Below, in pieces: positions 1 through 5,454 of a stretch of 8,062 bases of DNA. The position numbers were made by a program, and so were the translations under genes. The first letter of the stretch is position 1, and each line of letters begins with the position of its first letter. This DNA comes from Candidatus Bipolaricaulota bacterium (GTDB lineage Bacteria; Bipolaricaulota; Bipolaricaulia; RBG-16-55-9; DRXL01): the NCBI GenBank assembly GCA_026414955.1, contig JAOAIA010000061.1, positions 1-8,062 on the forward strand, in the 5' to 3' direction. The notes below the pieces were generated by a model that saw only the letters and a list, made by a program, of their open reading frames with translations, ran no database searches and was not told the origin of the DNA.

Positions 1-505
1 GTGCCAGTGGGTCGGCGCTAGACAGAACGAGCGCCAACGGAGATCTCTCCGTTACAAGCTTGGCTGTCTGCGCGAATCTGCTTGTGCCCCCAGCAGTGTG
101 TTCGACAGCGATAGCGTTGACCCCGATGAGCTGCCCCACGCGCACGAACTGCAACTGCTTGATCTTCTCGATGCGCTGAGCAAGCTCGCTCTCTGAGAGA
201 TCGTCCCGCACGCGAATAGCGATCACTGTGGGATGATGGAACTTCTCCTCGTGTCGGAACAGGACGGTCTCGCCGCCAAGTTTGAGGGCGCGATCTCCAG
301 CACCGATCGTGACCGTGCGCATCGGCGGAGCTTGGGCTTCGGAGAGCGCCGCTTTGGCTTCGGCAGAGACGTGCGGGCACTGCTCCAGCCCGACTTTCTT
401 CGCTGCGACTTGCATCGCGAACGCCATGCACGTCGGGAAGTTACAATCCCCGCAATTGGTCTTGGGCAGGTGCTTATAGATCTCGATCCCCGTGAGTTTG
501 GCCAT
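1..505 (-). CDS. acsC: Corrinoid iron-sulfur protein large subunit (AcsC/CdhE), N-terminal part
   Basis: Partial gene: it starts at ATG 505-503 and runs off the left edge, leaving 168 codons of a protein usually about 440-450 residues long. The product is the large (gamma) subunit of the corrinoid iron-sulfur protein, which with AcsD carries the methyl group from methyltetrahydrofolate to the A-cluster of acetyl-CoA synthase in the cytoplasm. The visible part begins with the family's [4Fe-4S] domain: an N-terminal TGIEIYKHLPKTNCG stretch followed by Cys18, Cys21, Cys26 and Cys43 (CX2CX4CX16C), the cluster that activates the cobalamin. The start of the TIM-barrel domain follows (from about residue 60; RTVTIG and RALKLGGETVLFRHE motifs). 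The cobalamin-binding C-terminal domain lies outside. An AAGGAG ribosome site nine bases upstream fixes the start. It lies downstream of acsB on the same strand but is separated from it by an oppositely oriented toxin-antitoxin module. Family recognition is firm. Confidence 0.95.
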   Translation of the reverse strand, partial: MAKLTGIEIYKHLPKTNCGDCNFPTCMAFAMQVAAKKVGLEQCPHVSAEAKAALSEAQAPPMRTVTIGAGDRALKLGGETVLFRHEEKFHHPTVIAIRVRDDLSESELAQRIEKIKQLQFVRVGQLIGVNAIAVEHTAGGTSRFAQTAKLVTERSPLALVLSSADPLA

Positions 506-514
506 AGTGATCAG

Positions 515-520
515 CTCCTT
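515..520 (-). promoter_or_regulatory. Ribosome binding site of acsC
   Basis: Read on the minus strand this is AAGGAG, nine bases before ATG 505-503. It is a strong Shine-Dalgarno match and supports the chosen start, which also gives the standard family N-terminus. Confidence 0.75.
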
Positions 521-533
521 CTCCGTCCCAGAC

Positions 534-562
534 TTGGCGTGACGACGAGCTTGAATTACAAT
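534..562 (+). promoter_or_regulatory. Putative sigma-70 promoter of the toxin-antitoxin module
   Basis: TTGGCG (534-539) and TACAAT (557-562) are separated by exactly 17 bases and match the -35 and -10 consensus at 4/6 and 5/6. Transcription would begin near 569, about 16 bases before the antitoxin ATG at 585, with GGGGG (571-575) as a possible ribosome site. The adjoining ATATTGATAT (561-570) is a short inverted repeat (ATAT arms around TG). It is a plausible operator for autoregulation by the ribbon-helix-helix antitoxin, as is usual for such modules. Predicted from sequence only. Confidence 0.5.
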
Positions 563-563
563 A

Positions 564-591
564 TTGATATGGGGGTAATGGAACATGGCAA
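564..591 (-). promoter_or_regulatory. Possible acsC promoter overlapping the toxin-antitoxin promoter
   Basis: On the minus strand TTGCCA (591-586; 5/6 to the -35 consensus) is followed after 16 bases by TATCAA (569-564; 4/6 to the -10 consensus). It points toward acsC, with a predicted leader of about 50 bases. Its -35 lies in the first codons of the antitoxin and its -10 abuts that of the antitoxin promoter. acsC otherwise depends on read-through from acsB across more than 750 bases of antisense DNA, so a local promoter is reasonable. The match is modest. Confidence 0.3.
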
Positions 592-866
592 CAGCAGCTC
601 GTAAGAAACGGAAAGTCACTTTGACGTTGCCGGCTCAGTTGGTAGAGGAGATCAAGGCTTTGGTTGACCAAGGGCAGGCTCCCTCGCAGAGCGCCTTTGT
701 CGCCGAAGCCCTCGCGTGGAAATTGCAACAGGCTCGTCACCGGCAGCATCTCCGCGAAGAATTCCGTGCTGCGGCGACTGACCCGCTCTTCCTGCGCGAT
801 CTTGAAGAGACGGCAGCAGCCTTCCGCTCCGCAGACCGCGAGACCGCTCAGATGATCCCTGATTAA
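585..866 (+). CDS. Ribbon-helix-helix antitoxin of a MazF-type module
   Basis: A 93-residue protein with two visible parts. Residues about 9-50 form a basic ribbon-helix-helix DNA-binding segment: beta strand KVTLTLP, then helix QLVEEIKALVDQG, then SQSAFVAEALAWKL. Residues about 51-93 form a charged, probably flexible tail (DPLFLRDLEETAAAF), the kind of segment that wraps around MazF toxins and blocks them. The family normally neutralises the toxin by direct binding and represses its own operon as a dimer or a complex with the toxin. It lies ten bases upstream of the toxin gene, the usual antitoxin-first order. A good promoter sits just upstream, and a purine-rich GGGGG nine bases before the ATG may serve as ribosome site. 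An upstream ATG at 578 is out of frame and gives only eight codons. The specific RHH subfamily is not assigned. Confidence 0.85.
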   Translation: MATAARKKRKVTLTLPAQLVEEIKALVDQGQAPSQSAFVAEALAWKLQQARHRQHLREEFRAAATDPLFLRDLEETAAAFRSADRETAQMIPD

Positions 867-876
867 CATAATCGTC

Positions 877-1233
877 ATGGCTCCGATCTCCTCATTTCAA
901 TGGCGCGTCTTTCGGGCGCATCTGGACCCTGTGGTAGGAGCTGAACAGGCCGGTGAACGACCCGTTTTGGTGGTCTCTCACGAAGCCATCAACGAAGCAT
1001 TGCCCATTGTCACGGTGCTCCCCTTGACTACGCGCAAGCCGGGACGACGCATCTATTCGACCGAGGTGTTGTTGAAAGCGGGCCAAGCTGGTCAGCCGCA
1101 AGACTCGATCGTCATGGCGCACCAGATCCGTACGATCTCTAAGCACCGCTTGCGGGAGCCTTACGGGATTCTGGAAGACGCAGCACTCCGCGAGCAAATC
1201 CGCAAGGCGATGCGCATCCACTTGGATCTGTAA
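877..1233 (+). CDS. MazF/PemK-family endoribonuclease toxin
   Basis: A 118-residue protein of the MazF/PemK/CcdB-like SH3-barrel fold, whose members cut RNA at short specific sequences and arrest growth when not bound by their antitoxin. Visible family motifs are LDPVVGAEQAGERPVLVVS (residues 16-34), the VTVLPLTT strand (45-52) and SIVMAHQIRTISKHRL further on, matching the conserved 'D-Q-I-R-T-I' region. Arg28 and Thr51 fall where the catalytic Arg25 and Thr48 of characterised MazF enzymes lie, with the same 23-residue spacing, so the toxin looks intact. The start follows the antitoxin stop by ten bases. No Shine-Dalgarno site is evident there, so translation probably depends on coupling to the antitoxin, keeping toxin output lower. 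The cut sequence cannot be predicted. The module converges with acsB, leaving only 34 bases between the two stops. Confidence 0.92.
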   Translation: MAPISSFQWRVFRAHLDPVVGAEQAGERPVLVVSHEAINEALPIVTVLPLTTRKPGRRIYSTEVLLKAGQAGQPQDSIVMAHQIRTISKHRLREPYGILEDAALREQIRKAMRIHLDL

Positions 1234-1267
1234 CTGCTCTCTTGCGAGTTTACTCATACTCAAATCC

Positions 1268-3514
1268 CTACTGCACGATGGGTTCCATCTCCAGCGCCGG
1301 GTGCCCTACGCGCTGCAAGAACTCCACCAGCTCTTCGCTGGTCGTCGCGTCTTTTTCAGTCGCGATCTTGTCGAAGAGCTCCGGCATCCCGATCTCTTCC
1401 AAGCGCTTTTGTAATCTCTCTCGGATCTCTTCTTTGAGTTCACTGGGCATCCAGACGAGTCGCTTGATGCCGCCCTCGGCGCTGATAAATTTCTCGCTCG
1501 TGAGATAGAGCTTGCCCACGCCCAAGAAGCCCGGCGTCTGCACGCCACCGCCAACTTCCCCGGCCATCGTCGAGAACGTCATCCCAATCGGTGTCTCGCC
1601 TTGATACTCCCGGCTGGCGACCATCACGCCGTTGCACTCCGGCAGCACCGCGACCAGACACTCAAAGCAGCCGCACGATGTCTGGGGGTTTTGCATGATC
1701 GAGTACATCGAGACCCTTTCGAGATTGCCGTTGGACGCCACACGGACGTACTCATTAACCCCTTGCCACTCCCCTAGGACAGGATCAAGACAGACGCCCT
1801 TGGGCACCGGCTTGTTGGGGCCGTGCGGGTCCATCTCGTAGGACGCGCCGCAGTCGAGCCACGTATAGGCGCCGCACAAGCCCAATCTCTGCGGCGTCAC
1901 AATGCAGACGTGATTGGGCGCATAGCTCTGACACAAGACGCAGCTATAGAACTTGTCCACGTCTTCGTCCTTCATCCCCATGACGCGCTCGTCGCGAGCA
2001 CGATAGATCTCGCGCGCTTCTTTGAGCAACTGCTCGACTTGGGCCTGGTCGGTGATGATCTTCACCTGGACTTTGTCGACCAATGCTCCAAAATCTTCTT
2101 TGAACTTGGCGACCAAGACTTCCCCGTAGTGTCGCAAGCGAAAGCCCTTCTGATAGGCTTCTTTGGAGATGCGCACCCAAGGGATGTCGCGCTGCCCGAT
2201 GTGCATCACGCCGTTGATGCAGCTAATGAAGTGATGGATGCGGCGCTCGAGCACCGGCTCGAAGTCGGGCTTCAAATTCCGTCCGGCGACGTCCACCAGC
2301 ACGGCGAGGGGCATGGCTTCGCCCTCTTTGGCTTGATCTATATCCGGGCCGATCAGCTCGATCTTGCCGTCCTCGACCTCGTCCATCGGCCTGGCGCGCA
2401 GCAGCTCAAACGCCGTGCTGTATTTGCCGCCGAACTCGACGTAGAGATTCTCTTTGCGCACGCGCTCGCCCTCAAAGCTCGCCCCGTAGGGCACGGGGAT
2501 GGGGATCTTCGAGACTTTAATCTTAAGCCCGCGCACTTCAATTGCCTTGTGGATGATCTTATCCAAAGAGACCCCCGAGACGACGTGCTCATACGTACAG
2601 ATGCCCCTGGGCAGAATTTGCGGGATAGGCACGTCGGCGATGACCGGGAAGCCAAAATTGATGGCGCCCGCGGCCGTGGCGTACTTCTCGTCGGTCAAGA
2701 GCTGACCGGCTCCCCCGTTCCCCTTCTCTGCGGGAGAGAGGGGTTCCATATCAGCGCCCAGAGCCAAGACGAACGCGAAGACGCGCTCTTTGTTGTAGAG
2801 CAGAATCTTGCGCGCCGCGTCGAAGCTTCCGGGCTTGATCCCGCCGAAGGTCATCGCGCCGCGCGCGGCAAAGTTGAGCGCGTAGACGGCCGCGCCGACG
2901 TGCTTGCCGTAGGGGACGATATACGTGTCCCAGCCCATCTCGATGTCTTCTTCTTGGAGCTGCTCGGCCATCGAGCGTCCCTTGGTGTCGCCCGCGATGA
3001 AGATGAGAATATTGCGCTCTTGCAGGCCGCGAGCCAGCTCGACGGCGTCTTTGTTCGTGGGCAGCGCCCCCACACACGCGGCAAACCCCGGCATACGCCC
3101 ATCTACGAGCTTGATCCCTTGAGTGCGCAAGATCGTATCGTCGGTGAAGCCGAGCCACGGCGGCTCCGGCTTGTAGCTGGGGTCCAAGTATTTCAGCGCT
3201 TCGATGATCTCTTGGGCGATGAGCGTAGCGATCCCTGCGTCCAGGGCGTTCCCCAGGTAGGGGAGCCAGAGACTCTCTTCGGGTATAGGGGGCAAGAGAT
3301 CTTTAGCGTGCCCCAACGCTTCTTGGCAGTCTTTGAGCGTTTCTACTTTCAAGCCCAAGAGCGCCAAGATCAACGGCAAGTGATAGGCCGTATTAGGGAA
3401 GCCCACTCTCTTTTCGGGCTTATACGTCTCTATGGCTTCTTTGAGCTTGGTCTCGGCCTCCGTGACGTATTTATGGGCACCGCGAATCGCTGCCGTCGCA
3501 ATGATCTTCGACAT
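1268..3514 (-). CDS. acsB: Acetyl-CoA synthase (CODH/ACS beta subunit)
   Basis: A 748-residue catalytic subunit that condenses CO, a methyl group from the corrinoid protein and CoA into acetyl-CoA, the final step of the carbon-fixing acetyl-CoA pathway. The A-cluster ligands are all present: Cys525, Cys528, Cys537 and Cys547 (CX2CX8CX9C, in FYSCVLCQSYAPNHVC and the following GLCG) hold the [4Fe-4S] cubane, and Cys614-Gly-Cys616 (TSCGCFEC) holds the two nickels. Compared with the remembered 729-residue Moorella enzyme every ligand is displaced by +19. The N-terminal region (residues about 1-300) that docks CODH and carries the CO tunnel is present, so this is the bacterial form. An insertion at about residues 254-272 coincides with a palindromic DNA element. 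The residue matching Phe512 of Moorella is Tyr531. The gene starts three bases after the flavoprotein stop, with GGGGGTG upstream as ribosome site, and no closer in-frame start is preferable. Confidence 0.98.
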   Translation of the reverse strand: MSKIIATAAIRGAHKYVTEAETKLKEAIETYKPEKRVGFPNTAYHLPLILALLGLKVETLKDCQEALGHAKDLLPPIPEESLWLPYLGNALDAGIATLIAQEIIEALKYLDPSYKPEPPWLGFTDDTILRTQGIKLVDGRMPGFAACVGALPTNKDAVELARGLQERNILIFIAGDTKGRSMAEQLQEEDIEMGWDTYIVPYGKHVGAAVYALNFAARGAMTFGGIKPGSFDAARKILLYNKERVFAFVLALGADMEPLSPAEKGNGGAGQLLTDEKYATAAGAINFGFPVIADVPIPQILPRGICTYEHVVSGVSLDKIIHKAIEVRGLKIKVSKIPIPVPYGASFEGERVRKENLYVEFGGKYSTAFELLRARPMDEVEDGKIELIGPDIDQAKEGEAMPLAVLVDVAGRNLKPDFEPVLERRIHHFISCINGVMHIGQRDIPWVRISKEAYQKGFRLRHYGEVLVAKFKEDFGALVDKVQVKIITDQAQVEQLLKEAREIYRARDERVMGMKDEDVDKFYSCVLCQSYAPNHVCIVTPQRLGLCGAYTWLDCGASYEMDPHGPNKPVPKGVCLDPVLGEWQGVNEYVRVASNGNLERVSMYSIMQNPQTSCGCFECLVAVLPECNGVMVASREYQGETPIGMTFSTMAGEVGGGVQTPGFLGVGKLYLTSEKFISAEGGIKRLVWMPSELKEEIRERLQKRLEEIGMPELFDKIATEKDATTSEELVEFLQRVGHPALEMEPIVQ
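2698..2755. repeat. Palindromic element inserted in frame within acsB
   Basis: CCCCTTCTCT (2720-2729) and AGAGAGGGG (2735-2743) form a nine-pair stem with one bulge around GCGGG, preceded by a C-rich flank (2712-2716). Its composition is unlike the surrounding acsB codons and resembles dispersed palindromic repeats of the CCCTCTC-type seen in many bacterial genomes. In frame it encodes residues about 254-272 of AcsB, a Pro/Gly/Glu-rich stretch including EPLSPAEKGNGGAG. Remembered ACS sequences have only a short turn there, between the FVLALG strand and the DEKYATAAGAINFGFP segment; alignment of the flanking blocks gives a net gain of about 18 residues. The exact element ends are uncertain. 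Membership in a repeat family is inferred because other copies cannot be searched here. Confidence 0.55.
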
Positions 3515-3517
3515 AGC

Positions 3518-4843
3518 TCACACCCCCACAGTCTGCACTAATTCTTGGAATTCGCGCTCGACAAAGTGCTCTCGATTCTGCGCGATCAAGGGCAAGAGAT
3601 ACCCCAGATCGGGGCCCAGCTCCAACAGCTCTTCTTTCACATCGGCGACGTTGACCCTTCGGTCCATCAAGATTCGCAGCAGCCCTGCTGCTTCAATCGG
3701 GACCTCACCGACGAGCACAAAGCCGACAATCGTGTCGTCCTTCAAGAAGATCTTTCTGTAGATTCCCGGCGCGGGCCTGGACTCTAGCGTCTCGTCGTGC
3801 TCTCCCGAACGGCCTCCCAGCGGCCCCGGCGTCAGCACCGCTAACCCTGCCGAAATCACGGGAACCCCAAAGAACTGCACAGAGTTCATGCGCATCGAGC
3901 CGCGGTAGCGCGTCTCTCGGCCCAGCATATTAAGAGCCGCGATGCGCCCTTGTTCGACGGCGCAGGGCCAGAGCGCGTTGATCCACGGCTCGCCGCGCAC
4001 GACATCGCGCACCTGCGCGACATCTCCCGCGGCATAAATATTCTCGACGCTCGTGCGCAGATGGTCGTCTACCAAGACCCCGTAATCTTTGCGAAGCTTC
4101 GTATCTTGAAGAAGCTCCAAATTGGGATCGACGCCCTTGCCCACGATGACGAGATCACACGGAAAGACTTCCCCCGAAGCGAGCTGAACGCCTTCGACGT
4201 TCTTCTTCCCCAGCAGCGCGACGGGCTTGGCCTTAGTCCGGATGGGCACGCCGTTGCGCTCGAAAAGCCCTTCAAAGATGCGCGCCGAGCTTTCGTCGAG
4301 CATCTGCGAGAGCGCGTGGGGCGAATCTACTAAGACCGTGACGTTCAGGCCGCGCTCTTTGAGGGCGGCCGCAGCTTTCAAGCCCACCAACCCCCCGCCC
4401 AAGACGACGGCCCGCCGGGCCTGGGGCAGCCAGCTTAAGATCGCCTTGGCATCCTCTTCGAGCTTGCGCAGCCCAAAGACCCCCGCGCGCTCTCTTATCC
4501 CCTCAATCGCGGGGAAGCGCGGCGACGCCCCCGTCGCTAAGAGCAGCTTATCGTAAGTGATCGCTGAACCATCTTGGAGATGGACCTGGCTCTTCTCCGG
4601 GTCGAGTCCCACTGCCCGTGTGAAGAGCGCTTTGATCTTATATCTCTCGAAGAAGTCGCGCGGACGGTAGAGCAGTTGCTCTTCGTTCAGTTTGCCCGCC
4701 AGATAGTACGAGAGCAACGGGCGAGAATATATAACTCGCTCATCGGAGACCATCACGATCTCTGAGTTGGGATCGTAGCGGCGCAGCGTCTCCGCGGCCG
4801 TGACCCCCGCTGCGGAGGCCCCCACCATGACATAGCGATTCAT
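3518..4843 (-). CDS. FAD-dependent NAD(P)H oxidoreductase of the CODH-associated type
   Basis: A 441-residue pyridine nucleotide-disulfide oxidoreductase-fold flavoprotein. It has an N-terminal FAD-binding Rossmann motif (VMVGASAAG, residues 5-13), the IYSRPLLSYYLAG segment (39-50), an ATGA motif (103-106), a second Rossmann fold for NAD(P) (VVLGGGLVG, 146-154) and the FAD-contacting NIYAAGDV (268-275). No redox CXXC pair follows the first motif, so it is not a disulfide reductase; the layout is that of NADH oxidase or rubredoxin/ferredoxin reductase relatives. Family members often sit beside cooF and cooS and are thought to link CODH electrons to NAD(P)H. Its location between a CooF-like ferredoxin and acsB supports this. 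The start overlaps the ferredoxin stop (ATGA) and has GGGAGG (4851-4856) seven bases upstream. A longer reading from 4933 is possible but would add 30 residues before the Rossmann strand. Cofactor preference and electron direction are inferred. Confidence 0.88.
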   Translation of the reverse strand: MNRYVMVGASAAGVTAAETLRRYDPNSEIVMVSDERVIYSRPLLSYYLAGKLNEEQLLYRPRDFFERYKIKALFTRAVGLDPEKSQVHLQDGSAITYDKLLLATGASPRFPAIEGIRERAGVFGLRKLEEDAKAILSWLPQARRAVVLGGGLVGLKAAAALKERGLNVTVLVDSPHALSQMLDESSARIFEGLFERNGVPIRTKAKPVALLGKKNVEGVQLASGEVFPCDLVIVGKGVDPNLELLQDTKLRKDYGVLVDDHLRTSVENIYAAGDVAQVRDVVRGEPWINALWPCAVEQGRIAALNMLGRETRYRGSMRMNSVQFFGVPVISAGLAVLTPGPLGGRSGEHDETLESRPAPGIYRKIFLKDDTIVGFVLVGEVPIEAAGLLRILMDRRVNVADVKEELLELGPDLGYLLPLIAQNREHFVEREFQELVQTVGV

Positions 4844-5361
4844 CGCACCACCTCCCAAGGTCGTTCCAAGGGTCGCGCCAGCACTTGTGCAAACTCTTCG
4901 AACGTCCCAGCGAAGAGCGCATCGGTGGGACAAGCCTCAACGCACGCATAGCGAGCGCGTCCCGTTCTCCCTTGGCGATCGGGGCAGAGATCGCACTTGA
5001 GGGCCTTCACTCTGGGCGTGATCGCGCCGTAGGGGCAGCTCATCACGCACATCCAGCAGCCGACGCACTTCTCTAAATCGCAGACGGTCTCGCCGTTCTC
5101 TTTGTGCATGGCGCTGGTGATACACGCGTCTACGCACGGCGCCGGGTCGCAGTGATGGCATCCCAATGAAAGCGCTACGCCCCCAATCGCGACGCGATAC
5201 GGCTGCGCTCCCAGCGTCTGGACGCGGCGGCGCGGTGGGCCTAGGTCTCCATGGAGGACGGCGGCAAACAGCTCCTTCGACGAGGTGTGCTCCACGGCGC
5301 ACGCGATCTCGCAAGCGCGGCACGCGACACACCGTCGCGGATCGCAGAAGAGGCGCTCCAT
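4840..5361 (-). CDS. CooF-like ferredoxin with four [4Fe-4S] clusters
   Basis: A 173-residue electron-transfer protein of the CooF/HycB/DmsB type. Sixteen cysteines are arranged as four cluster motifs: Cys11-14-17-21, Cys68-71-76-80 (CHHCDPAPCVDAC), Cys99-102-105-109 (CVGCWMCVMSCP) and Cys123-126-140-144 (CDLCP then ACVEACP). The first and last groups probably share ligands, as in homologues. Cys6 and Cys94 are extra. There is no signal peptide or membrane helix, so it acts in the cytoplasm. CooF proteins take electrons from CODH and pass them to hydrogenase or, where a flavoprotein gene is adjacent, to NAD(P). Here that flavoprotein follows with a four-base ATGA overlap. The start is supported by GGGAG five bases upstream. 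The gene lies 63 bases after the cooC-like gene, across a palindromic repeat. A formate or hydrogenase partner instead of CODH cannot be excluded. Confidence 0.9.
   Translation of the reverse strand: MERLFCDPRRCVACRACEIACAVEHTSSKELFAAVLHGDLGPPRRRVQTLGAQPYRVAIGGVALSLGCHHCDPAPCVDACITSAMHKENGETVCDLEKCVGCWMCVMSCPYGAITPRVKALKCDLCPDRQGRTGRARYACVEACPTDALFAGTFEEFAQVLARPLERPWEVVR
4851..4856 (-). promoter_or_regulatory. Ribosome binding site deciding the flavoprotein start
   Basis: The minus strand reads GGGAGG inside the last codons of the ferredoxin gene, seven bases before ATG 4843-4841. It favours this start over the longer upstream reading and fits translational coupling through the ATGA overlap. 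Confidence 0.7.
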
Positions 5362-5376
5362 AAGATCTCCCTTTCC

Positions 5377-5454
5377 GAGAGACCTACCCCCTCCTTCAAA
5401 GTAGGAGCACGGCGCAACGTGCCCCTACGCAAGGGTGTGAGAGGGAGGTCTCTC
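5377..5454. repeat. Nested palindromic repeat between the cooC-like and cooF-like genes
   Basis: A 78-bp element with perfect 9-bp terminal inverted repeats, GAGAGACCT (5377-5385) and AGGTCTCTC (5446-5454). Inside is a second hairpin: GTAGGAGCACG (5401-5411) pairs with CGTGCCCCTAC (5418-5428), eleven positions with one mismatch around a six-base loop. The inner stem resembles the GTAGGGGC-type palindromes that recur in many bacterial genomes. The right part overlaps the 3' end of the cooC-like gene: its stop codon (5425-5427) is in the stem and its last eight residues or so come from the element. In the mRNA it would fold just before the cooF-like ribosome site, where it could stabilise or attenuate the downstream message. 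There is no T-run, so it is not a simple terminator. Other genomic copies cannot be checked here. Confidence 0.7.

Noticed and set aside
474..878. Minus-strand open frame of 134 codons opposite the antitoxin
   Set aside because: It overlaps the antitoxin and the start of acsC. The plus-strand antitoxin has a recognisable RHH fold, a promoter and a partner toxin, so this frame is a shadow.
1234..1267. Possible bidirectional terminator between the toxin gene and acsB
   Set aside because: Only a 4-bp GAGT/ACTC inverted repeat with a two-base gap is present and there is no T-run, so no supported terminator.
1823..3541. Long plus-strand open frame of 572 codons opposite acsB
   Set aside because: It is the antisense shadow of acsB. 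The minus strand carries every A-cluster ligand and family motif, while the plus-strand translation matches no known family. Long antisense frames are common opposite GC-rich genes.
5401..5428. Rho-independent terminator after the cooC-like gene
   Set aside because: The hairpin is strong but no U-rich tract follows on the transcribed strand, and the co-directional cooF-like gene begins within 70 bases. It fits a dispersed palindromic repeat better.
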